Origin: Hermetia illucens
Lineage: Eukaryota > Arthropoda > Insecta > Diptera > Stratiomyidae
DNA length: 64,000 nt
NCBI RefSeq assembly: GCF_905115235.1
Contig: NC_051852.1
Span: 140,664,027-140,728,026, forward strand
Reading direction: 5' to 3'
Under the pieces are notes generated by a model, which saw only the letters and a program-made list of their open reading frames with translations, did no database searches and had not been told where the DNA came from. How positions within the stretch are numbered: the stretch's first letter is position 1; each line of letters begins with the position of its first letter. Below, one piece after another: positions 44,576 through 55,600 of the stretch. Made by a program: the position numbers and the translations under genes.

Positions 44576-44829
44576 GATTGCGAATGAGAGTGGTTCGAAT
44601 TTTCCAGATCGTTCGTTGTTTATATAGACTCCCTATATCAAAAGAGACCCCCCTTTCCCCTCTTCTAATCCTTCAGTCTAGAAATTTTATTCCTCCATTG
44701 TCTTTTATCTATATTGTACATTTTAAGTTTCGAAGTACCTTATTCGGTACTTGGTCTTTATGGGCAATAGTGGATCATAATCCTGTCCATGAATAGGTCG
44801 CTGAAAAAGGGAGACGCTTTGCCACCCCT

Positions 44830-45640
44830 CTAGTTTCTTCATAGAACTTTCCCTTAAAAGTTAGATAGCTCTTAAAGCAAATTTTCAATAAGGACGAGGA
44901 AGAACTATTGAATGAGGGCATAAACTTCGCACTCCAAGAACCGCATTTTCCCATTGCATTTAACACCTTTTTGGGCTCCAGACACTTGCCGCTTCCGGCA
45001 ATATGCCCGCTGTCCTGGCTCTCTTTTTCAGAATACAACATGTATTTGGGATACCTGTTACATTCCCGAGCAATGTTATCTGTTTCCCCACAACGTCTAT
45101 ATCGGTCAGATCAATCAACCGCACTTGTGCATACCCTCGCCAGATATCAGTACAAGAAACACTTGAAGCATCTCTTCAATGAGATTTGCTCTCTAAGGGG
45201 CAGACTACCCACCCAATATTCATCTTCCCGCCATTTAGCAACTTGCTTGCTGCTTTTGTTGGAAGCCGGATGGTCGCAGTTTGTGGACCTCCATATGCGC
45301 TTGAACTGCTCCGCTAAGGCAGTGCAGATTTCTTCCTTCAAAGTGACTTCATCTAGGTCCTTACACTATATAGCGAGGTCATACTTTTGATCACGCACGG
45401 CAGCAATTTTCTCAAGCGTTCGGCTTTGGTCTCTTCGGACATTTTCAGATGTAGTATGAAATCTCGCTTTTGGTTGCTCCGGATCCTGTGAACATTTCCC
45501 CCCAAGTCTTTGGGATCACGGTCAGTTTTCACTCTTCTTAGTATGTCTGCGTAGGACATACTACCTGTACTTGAAATGATGACCACCTCAGGACGGATCC
45601 TCATTCTCTCCTGTTTTTTTTTTTGGCTGTTTTTGATCAG
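44830..45640 (-). mobile_element. R1-type LINE ORF1 relic
   Basis: From 45604 down the minus strand encodes MRIRPEVVIISSTGSMSYAD, ILRRVKTDRDPKDLGGNVHR, then in another frame MKEEICTALAEQFKRIWRST. Worn zinc knuckles follow (KRCFKCFLY, CRRCGETDNIARECNRYPK in a shifted frame). It is clearly related to ORF1 of element B (17190-18450). No ORF2 follows, and it does not lie in a GTCY microsatellite. Confidence 0.75.
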
Positions 45641-45814
45641 ACACCAGCTCCCTTGGCGACGCTAGTATTTTAGGCACTATTTTCCCACCTACTGAGATCT
45701 TAGGCCTATTTCTTCAAGTGGGTTATACGCCTTTTTGTTTTTTAGGAACCCTCTGGATGTTCGTTTTCCTTCTACCGAACACCTTTTTTTCCTGCCCATC
45801 CACGAGTATGGGGG

Positions 45815-48032
45815 GGGGGGCAATATAGACTCGGATCACTATCTCGTTGGCATGGTGCTCCAAGCTCGAATAACAATACCACCTAGAATCCCCTCTGACA
45901 ATCAGGTGAGAGTGAATACTGAAGTCATCCACAACACAACCCTCCGCGACACCTATAAGAGGGAAATGGATGCCGCAATAACCGCAGTCAACAGAGGACC
46001 TGGAGATGAAGCATCAACAAATGATCTTCACAATCACCTGAAGAACGTTATCATGGATACGGCCACAAACATACTTGGCCCCAGCCGTAAAAGGAGTCGG
46101 AACGGCTGGTTTGACGATGAATGTAAGCTAGCAATGGAACGGAAGAATGCCGCATACCGAGTAATGTTGCATTCTCAAAGAACGCGGGCACGCGCAGAGA
46201 CTTATCACGAACTCCGTCGAGCGGAGAAGCGACTTCACAGACGGAAAAAGGAAGCCTGGGAGAACCAACAAGTCTGTGAACTAGAAAAGTACAGGGAGCA
46301 ACCGCACCAGGCGCGGAAGTTTTACCAACAAGTCAGCAGGATGAAGCCTTATACACCTCGATGCTCATCCTGCCGAGACAAAGAGGGAAATCTGATTTCC
46401 GACAGAATGGGCATATTAGAGCGATGGGTTGAGTACTTTGATGAACTACTGAACAACCAGAACATCGGCGAGTTGGAGGTCCCGCCAACTGAAGACGACG
46501 GACAAATACTGCCACCACCAAGTTTAGGAGAAACAGTCCGTGCAATTCATCGGCTAAAAAATCATAAGTCGCCAGGAGCCGATGGAATTACAGCCGAATT
46601 GGTTAAATATGGTGGCGACCAGTTACACCAAGTAGTTCATCAACTTGTGCTCAAGGTATGGGACAGCGAATCAATGCCTGACGATTGGCAGCGAGGCATA
46701 ATCTGTCTCATACATAAAAAGGGAGATATCACACAGTGCAGCAATTATAGAGGTATCACGTTGCTGAGTACCATCTATAAGATATTCTCCACTATCTTGC
46801 TAGGCCGGATAGCCCCATACGCCCAGGACATCATTGGCCCATACCAAAGAGGCTTCAGTCCAGGAAAAACTGTTGGAATATGGACAAAAGTTGCACCATC
46901 TGTTCATGAGCCGCCTATGATAGCATAGCCAGGGTAAAACTGTACACGGGCATGAGAGAATTCGGTACCCCGACGAAATTAATAAGACTGACTAGACTGA
47001 CTAGGCTGACCAATGTGCGAGGCCAGATAAAAGCAGCAGGATCACTCTCAAGACCATTCGACATCAACAAGGGGATGCCCTATCATGCGTCCTCTTTAAC
47101 CTGGCTCTCGAGAAAGTGATCCGTGATGCCGAGGTAAATGCGAGAGGTACGATCCTCTTTAAGTCCACCCAACTACTGGCCTATGCTGATGATATCGACA
47201 TCATGGGAAGAACCACCCGAGACGTTCAAACTGCCTTCATCCAAATCGAGCAGGCGGCGCGAGATCTTGGGCTGCACATCAATGAAGACAGGACAAAATA
47301 TATGGTGGCAACGTCAGCACCGAAGACGAATCAACAACATCAAACCGCACTGGTCAAGCACGAAGAAGAATAAGGATAGGAGAATACAACTTTGAGACCG
47401 TTGTCAATTTCTCCTATCTAGGGTCAAAAATCACAACCGATAACAGTTACGATGATGAAATCCGCGCACGGTTGTTGTCAGCCAACAGAGCCTATTTCAG
47501 CTTACAAAGACTGTTCCGCTCGAAACGTCTCCCCATAGGGTCAAAGCTCTTACTGTACAAGACTATGATCTTGCCAGTCCTCATGTATTCCTCGGAAACT
47601 TGGGTTCTTAACAAGAAAAATGGCGAACTCTTGGCCGCGTTCGAGAGAAGAATCCTCTGAAGAATTTTTGGCCCCCTACATGAGGATGGACGATTCCGTA
47701 GCCTACACAATGCGAAATCTATGAGCGATACCATGACCGTTCGGTTGTGGATAAAATCCGGCTCAATAGGTTACGGTGGGCGGGTCACTTAATCCGTATG
47801 GATGAGGATGATCCCACCCGGAAAGTCTATAAGGGCAATATCTATGGTAGAAAAATAAGACGAGGCAGACCCTGCCTAAGATGAAGCGATGGCGTAGGTC
47901 AGGACGCCAGACAGCTTTTAGGGATATCGAATTGGTGGACCTCGGCGCAAAACCGGGATGTCTGGAGTTCCTTATTAAGGCAGGCCTAGACCGGATACCG
48001 GTTGTTGCGCCGTTGATGATGATGATGATCCA
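45815..48032 (+). mobile_element. RTE-like LINE, longest copy
   Basis: 5'-truncated within the endonuclease (begins at NIDSDHYLVGMVLQAR). A frame open to about 46928 contains the linker (RSRNGWFDDECKLAMERKNA), CELEKYREQPHQARKFYQQ, SPGADGITAELVKYGGDQ, IICLIHKKGDITQCSNYRGI, TLLSTIYKIFSTILLGRIAP and GPYQRGFSPGKT. A deletion of the segment after PGKT breaks the frame. The palm resumes with the catalytic LLAYADDIDIMG (about 47175-47210), then YLGSKITTDNSYDDEIR, LQRLFRSKRLPIGSKLLLYK and the RGRPCLR tail. It ends in a GATGATGATGATG tail (48014-48029). The simple-repeat tail and C-terminal motif order favour the RTE clade. It lies between GH16 genes 3 and 4. Confidence 0.85.
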
Positions 48033-49440
48033 CGAGTATACGGTTGGGAGTTACTTTCATTGATTGCATTACCATCGAAGTAGTAATTTTGGCTGATAGC
48101 ACTCACCATATGTTTGATGTGAAGTTGTGCTTTTCTTTAATAAATTCCAACAGTTGCACTATTTTTGCTCCAACTAAAATGAAGGGTGATTCTTCCAAGC
48201 CAGACTTCTGTTCTATAGCCTCTTTTCTTCTTTGCGTACATTTTGAGATATTAGCAGGGTTCTATTGACTCAGGTATTTTCCGCCTTGGATACTGGAGAA
48301 GATCTCATAATCGTTGACCTTCTCTAAACGCATATGGCTCTCGTCTGATGGGAGATCTGGTAACTTCTTACGTTAGTCTGTTTGCCACACGCATTTTTCT
48401 TATTCATATGACCAGCTCCATGACTCCATGAATTGTTTTCACATGTATCAACGTCGCTATGTGAAATAGTCCAAGGGGCTCATTCATTGCGTCTGGGTCA
48501 GCAATTTGATGAAGCCATGTCCTTTAAAATATTTTATAAAGCCCAACTCTCTTCGGCGGATGTTTATTGCTCCTACTTTCATCGTAACTCATACCAATTC
48601 GCCAATTTCAAATCCAATTGAAAGCGTTGTTCTTCTATCTGCAAAGAGTCTCTGATGATCCTGTTGTTTGATATGATATTATTTCAGAAAAGACATTCTC
48701 ATCCTCTACACTAATTCGAAGATTATTGGAGATGTATTTCAAAGCAGGCTGATGAAAGGGATGGGACCAGAATTTTCTGAGGGTTTTGGAATAGTAGAAA
48801 GTTTGGTACAACCCGGTCTAGTGAAAGGGTGGAGGAAGTGATACTTCATTCCGCGCAAAAGTTTTCTCCAGGAGTCGTAAGAGGGCCTTTTACTTTAATT
48901 AGATTCGTTCTGATAATTTAAAAAGGGTTCGCCTTCACCTTGGCACGGTCCTGATTACGACTGGAGAAACTTTCTTTCTACAAAAAAGCATTATAGTCGG
49001 TCCCATAAAGTTTACTGGGATTCTAAATGTATAACCATTATCTAAATGAACATGATCACGCAATGAATCCCTTTCATGGAAAAATACTGCAATTGAAAGC
49101 AGTAAATTGCTTTCAGAAAACGCGAACTTTTATCTACGAATATTCAAGCAATTGACTTGTTCAAGGAGCATAATCTTGTGTTTGATCAACATAAATTCAT
49201 TTGCAAAATTGATAAGCTTAACAGCTTTAATTACAACACTTGCAAATGCGACGTCTCAAATCATAAAAAAAAAGAAAGAATATGACATGGAAAACTCGCT
49301 GTGTTTTTCAATATTAATAAGTTGATAGTACAACAGTTGATAATTTTACTAAGAGGAAAATAAGGACAATCGGATCAGAGGATACCAGTGAAATATGACA
49401 AAAACAGAAAAAATTAAAGATAGACAAGTCGCTTCTACTA
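48033..49440. other. no recognisable gene; upstream flank of GH16 gene 4
   Basis: No domains seen. From about 49150 the sequence aligns loosely with 28690 onward, upstream of gene 3, which shows that genes 3 and 4 were duplicated together with at least 500 bases of upstream DNA. Confidence 0.5.
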
Positions 49441-49445
49441 TCGAA

Positions 49446-49484
49446 TATATGTAAATAGGGTGAAAGATTCATCAGGGAGTTGTT
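49446..49484 (+). promoter_or_regulatory. degraded core promoter of GH16 gene 4
   Basis: At the place where genes 1-3 have TATAAATAG, gene 4 has TATATGTAAATAG (49446-49458). Where they have GTCATT, gene 4 has GTTGTT (about 49479-49484). The sequence around these, such as AGATTCATCAGGGAGT, is still alignable with genes 1 and 3. An out-of-frame ATG five bases before the coding start (49642) is also peculiar to this copy. Expression may be weaker or differently controlled. Confidence 0.6.
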
Positions 49485-49646
49485 CTAGCTCCGTTGGTTC
49501 CGCACTGTGGAAAGTTAGCCCAGAATACAGACGTCACCTATAGGAAACTCAGCTTTTCCAAGTATTACTGTCAGTTGGTTTCGGCTCGAGGTTACACGTA
49601 TTCCTAAAGTGTGCGGTTTCCGTTAGTAAGAAGATAATTAGATGCA

Positions 49647-52600
49647 ATGATGCTGTCAATCGTAATTTATCTATGGGTGGCCGCCGCTTCAATATTACCT
49701 GCTCAGTCACATTGCCCCACTTCCCTGACCACCGCCAGTGGATCCGCTATTCGAAGGAACGGTAAGGATTTTCTAAGTTGATCTTATATGTCTTATTAAG
49801 GTGAAATTTTCGGTCGGAGGAGGTCCGAAGACTTATCGCTTTTTCCTACTTAAACAAGAATTCCCGCGATATCGGTTAGACATTCTGAGTCTCAACGCAA
49901 TAAGATATTGGGACTCTGGAAGGTTGTCGCCTCCCTCGCGCAGTTCCTAAAGGTAACATTGTGATCGCGGTGGGTGATTTGAATGCAAAAGTGGACTCTG
50001 ACAACATCTTATTCGACCATGTAATGACGGACACACTCTCGGTGACCATATCAAAGGGGTTTGAACATTTCTATAACTCTTACCGCATCATCTATAGCAC
50101 GACATTTTTCTAGCACTGGGTTGACCATACGGTGCGATGGTTGATGGGATAGAGCGTAAGTCTCTCAATCTTGTTGCTCTGGGTTCGAATCCCACTTTCG
50201 ATATTCCCCTTGTGTTTATCTCGCTGCTGTGAGGTTATCACTTGCACAGCATTAAGTGTGACGATTATGAAACTGAAGCACTGTCTCATTAGAGACTGTA
50301 TGGATACCCACTAAGGAATGAACAGGATCTGCAGTGGTTTTAGGGACTGTCTCCTCGGCTTTGAAAAGGATCATCATTTGCCTTTACTTAGTCTTGTTAC
50401 CAACTCGGCTCGAGGGAAAATAGAGACTGTCGGGCCTTAAATTCGAAATAGAAAACGTTCCTGCCATGCACACAGCGCAAACTTTAAAAAACCTGCCCAA
50501 GAATATCAACACTGGTCCGCCCACAAAGCCTTTGCTCCTGGTTGATGATGAAGTTGCCGACCACGTCCCAAAAAGAAATGATAATCAAAGTTATGTGGCT
50601 ACTTGCGGAAACATGAAGGCGCATCGATGAACTTGAGATGGCTGATGGCTACGAGTGGAGGTAAGAGTAGTACTTTCGAGATCAGTGGCATGAAGACGTC
50701 TTCCTTCAGACATTTTCCGACCAGCCCTGCTAGTCTCTTCAGAATTGCTACTTCTACTCATTCGTAAATGCAGGGTGTCTGAGATTATTTCCAGGCGTTA
50801 GAAGAAGGGGTAACCGTTCAGATTGTGGAGGATAGCATCTAACTTGAGCCCGGTAACTGGTTTCTCGCCCTCACAAAAAAAACCCTAGGATACTTCAAAA
50901 AACACCTTAAAAACTTGGTCGATAGAGAATAGGATGATTTTCACCCTGATTCCTCATCTGCTACGTAAAACCATTCTGGAGCAATATGTGGGGCAGAGAA
51001 GACGATTGGTGAATACCAAAGACGTTTTCGGACTGGAAGGTCGACAATTGGTAGGAGAATGCTGGGAATTCAACTCAAATGTGGAATTCCAGCAGAACTG
51101 GTAAACTTCGCCAGAGCGACAATGTCCTATACAACAGCGAACGAATCAACAATAGTGTGAGAGATGCGTTTGATACAAACATCGGATTAAAGCAAAGAAA
51201 TATGCTCGTACTGGCACAAAAGGCGCGTTGCTCTATAAGTCCTGCCAAATCGTCGCATAGCGAAACAAGAGGACGACCAATGGCGAATCAGATGCAACCA
51301 GTAGTTGTATGAAATATTTGACGAGCGTGAAGTCCTTAAATAATCAAACCTTAGGAGCGGCAATGAGATAGGCATGGTCAGCATATGGACCAGATTCGGA
51401 TACCTAAAAGGGCATTCGAAGGGAGAATAGCAGGACGAATACCGACAGGAAAACACTGCATCACCGCTCGGATTTGAAAATTGGAGGACGTAATTGCTAA
51501 ATCGACATTGTTGGAGGGAGGACATCCTGGAGGCAAAGGCCTTAAATGGGTGGTAGCCCCTCTAGTTCGGAGCTAAGATCTCCCCTGAACGCACCTTCCA
51601 TTCACTTCAAGAGATCCTTGGACAGAAATTAATCGCTGCTGTCTGAGCGACATATGATTGCACAAACTGTCATGTACTATATCAATTATTATTCGCCGCA
51701 GCTGCATTTGCTCAGCTCTGCACGTTGCCTTGTTTGGGAAACGTGAAAGGCTTCAATGGACCATGAAATCATCCCTCAAATACCCCAACTACCCTAAAAG
51801 CTCCCTCGTCGAATAGTACATGTTGGCAAAACGGCTTGGATTTAGGGACAGTGGCAAAAAAGTTTGAACTAAAGATAAATACCAGGATCTCAATCAAACT
51901 ATCCATCACGCTATTCTTTATAGTATATATTATATATCTAAGGAGCGTTATTTCTGCCGATTGCGAATTCGTTGCTTTCTGAAAAATCTGGTAATGCAGC
52001 TATCCCAAATCTAACTCCAAATTAAGGTTATTCGCGCCAACCTTCACCTTCGTAACTGTTTCTTGAATCGTAAAGTAATCCGGGTATTCTGGTGAGACAC
52101 AATCTCGAATGAAAAAATGCTGCGATGTATGAGCCAGTTACAGGCAGACATGCTGAGGAGAAGGCGGGAGTGGCGACAAATTCGTCTTTGATTATGCCAC
52201 GCAATGAAACTCACTATCACAGGATGACAGCTGGTCGTCCTAAAGATACATGACACAGAACAGTGGAGCAAAAGTAGACGTTTCTTAGAAATCCAAGGGA
52301 GGAACTGGAGCATATTGCCAGATAGCACTGGTATGGTATGGTAGGTATGAGACAGAAGTGTACCTCTCAGTGGAGCAAAGAATTATTATTAATTTTTTGG
52401 CCAAGAAGGGAGTCGATTCGATCGAAATTTTGGAGCGATTGCGCGTACAGTTCGGAGAAAATACCCTTTTGAGGACCCGAGTATTTGCGTGGCATAAGAA
52501 ATTCACTGGGAAACGGGGGGTGATGAAGTCAAGAATCTGAGCCACAACCGCCGCCCAAAGACGAACGTTACCACTGAAAACATCGAGGCGGTCAGTGCGC

Positions 52601-55600
52601 TCATAGAGCAATTGTCCTTTTTATCGGAAAGGTGTTATTCATCTCAATTTTCTCTATGATCAATTCACTATTAATACACAATATTATTCCTCACGTAACC
52701 AACTAAACTAAACGAAAATGGGACTCCTTTCGCTGGGAAACCTTAGAATAACCTTCATACAGACCGAACTTGTCTTGCTGCGAATTTCATCTTTTTGCGC
52801 CACTAAAAGGAGCGCTTGGAGAAAAGGAAATATACAGAAAAATAAAACATTTTTGTAAATTAAATATATTTTATTTTATATCTAATACGCCCTCGTACTG
52901 CGAAACGTGCAATATCCAAATGCAGTGTTGCACACTGGAAGGTGGACTTATAGGTCATCCCTATCAACAATGCCCGATCGATGTAAGTTTGTCTTAGTAA
53001 GGAGTTGCAAATATCCCGGTTTAGATATTCCCAATAGCTACCTGGCATCTTGACCTAAACCGCCGTTCCATCTGAGGTATTCTTTACACGACTTTTCTTT
53101 GTACCATGCGTATTTCCCCGAAAAGTTTTCCGGGATTAAAGGACCCGTCCCGCGATCAAAGGATAGTATAGGTCCCAGGGTGAAACGTAGATTGGTACCC
53201 ATGATGGAGCATAAAACCGGGGAAACGCCTCCTGAAACAACACCAAAAGCTTTGCTGCCAAACCCTATCTCAACCTCCATGTGGTGATCGTTGGGAGCCC
53301 TTTCTTAATGAGAAACTGCAGACGGAGAAGGATGAAGGCGAGTCTACCGCGCCTAAAATTGGGGCAAGTTGTACCAACTGGTCCTCCAGGTTGGAGGTTG
53401 GGTAGGGCTGATAACCCTTCATGGAAAACAACTTGTTACGAAGTCACAACAGGAGCACCGGACTGGACGGATTACACAACGACGAACCCGGCAACGACAA
53501 AGGAATAACGATTTGCGCATTTTCTCATGGAACGATGATGATGAAAGGACCTTCCCAGCGCAGCCTACTGGGCCGGATTTTGCCTCCAACAAAACGAATG
53601 ACGAAGCATCTGCGCCTTAAAACATACATGAGCCGACTGGTTGTCCCGGTTAAGGGCTGTGCAACAGGTTGACAGCCTATATGATGGCCAATATTGCAGC
53701 GCATAGCACGTCTACCACGTCTATTCGCCTATGTTCCCGGTTTGACGAAATGCCGGTTCTCGCCGGGTCTTCCCGTGTGCGCCATGCAATTCCAGTTTGA
53801 ACCGCCTTTCAGCCATTCTGGAATAGTGGGTCGCATTGCGTGACAATACATCTGTCGCCCTTTCGGAGAAACATCCTATGCCACTTTGGCTCTCTAATTA
53901 ACACATCGGCCAACCTAGATCCTCGTTCGAGATTTTCTCAGGTCACAGTGAAAATTTCAAATTTTTAAGTAAAAGTCACTATGTGCTGCTCCCCAAAAAC
54001 AACAATTGGGAAACATTGGTACGAAGCAATCACAACTTGATGTTAGTGCTAAGGTAGCCACATTTCCAAATTTTAGGCTAAACAATAAAGGTGGATCAAG
54101 CACTGGTAATGTTCAGGGTAATATGAAGTTCGATGTCACCGTTGGTAGAAGCAAGGTTACCAATCTAAACAAATTGATCAACACCTTTGCTATACTGCCT
54201 GTTAATGTAGATAAGAAGGGTACCATGGCCAGTCGAACTGAGAACCTTAGTTTTGTCGATGTTTACTTCATCTGACTCTGCTTGCTTCTACTCGAAAGTA
54301 CGATACCATTTGGCTAAGGTCCATAACTCGGTGAACGAGCAAGAAGATCTCATCAACGTAGTCGAGGTAAGGTTAAGACAAAATATCATTGTCCATGGCA
54401 GTCGATAACAGGAAGGAATAGCTTCGAAGATAGTAAGCAACCTTATCAATTTCTACTTCGATCTTTAAATTCCTCGGAAATTTGACCTGCATCAGGAGAC
54501 ATCTTGCTTCATCATATGTAGCTCCGATAGTAGCTATTAGCTTTTCCGGAATTCTCCTCTTGTGTAGAGCTTTCCATAAACTCCTTGTTGACGCTGCTGA
54601 AAGCCTTTTCCAAGTTGATGATTTGAACTCTGGCCACTGCTTCAAAATAATCCGAGAGGTGTTAATGTGGTCAATGTATCATAGAAGCGTAACCAGACCA
54701 GAACCAAGCCTGCTCTAAGTCGATTAAGCTTGCGAGATGTTGTTTATTTCGTTCCAGGATAGTTTTAGCTGGAATTTTTGCAACGGCAGGAAGTATGGAA
54801 ATACTCTTATTGACGCATTCAAGACAGGTAACCTTGTTCAGAATTTTGATGATCATTCCATTTTTCCGTGACTGGGAAAGATCCCACATTCCCAAAATTT
54901 TGAAGTAAGAACAAAAAACCTGTACTGGGACAACAGGATGACGAACAGGTTCATAAGGAGACTATGAAGTCCAACGAACTTGCCCGGTTTGGGGCATTGA
55001 TGGCCGAGATAATTTCACTACTGTTTGAAGGAGTAGTCCGTATTCGCACGTTGTCTTGGAATTTAACCCATGAGAGGTGGAACTTTGTCAGATATTACAA
55101 TGTTGCGAACCATGCTGAAATGTTCCTTTCATCTCTTAAGCAGCTCACCATCGTGAATGAGGAGTCGCCCGTTAACGTCTCTCACTAGGCCATCGAAAGA
55201 TACACAGTATACAGTTACGAAATTGTTCGTCATTTGTCATAAGGCGTGCTACGTTTTACTTCCCGAGATCCCCTTCCATTCTCAGGCAATCAGCCAGAGC
55301 TTATGGCCAACAACCTCATTTAGACCCGAGAGAGAAAGACCGTCCGATCAGCAAGATATTTTTCCCGCTGCCGCTTCTCTTAAGTAAACGGTGTGAAGGT
55401 TTGATGGCCGAAGCTGCCCACGGAACATGGTGATATAAAGACCCACCCTGGCATTCTAGAGAGCCTCTCCTGGACTGTTTGAGTTGCGCACAGAAAATCT
55501 TCTTCTCTCCTTCAAAGGTCTCCATTGTTATCCTAACTGAAAAATTAGTTCGATTCCGAAGGATGGTAGCCGTTTCCATTGTTTGATTGATTTTGACTGG

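Noticed and set aside
44830-45640. Third example of an R1 LINE in a GTCY microsatellite
   Set aside because: It is an ORF1 relic without ORF2 or 3' end, and its flanks are not microsatellite, so it neither supports nor contradicts the targeting idea.
54006-54275. 89-codon open frame downstream of a possible RTE leader
   Set aside because: No recognisable motif and no supporting signals; may be chance or an unknown relic.
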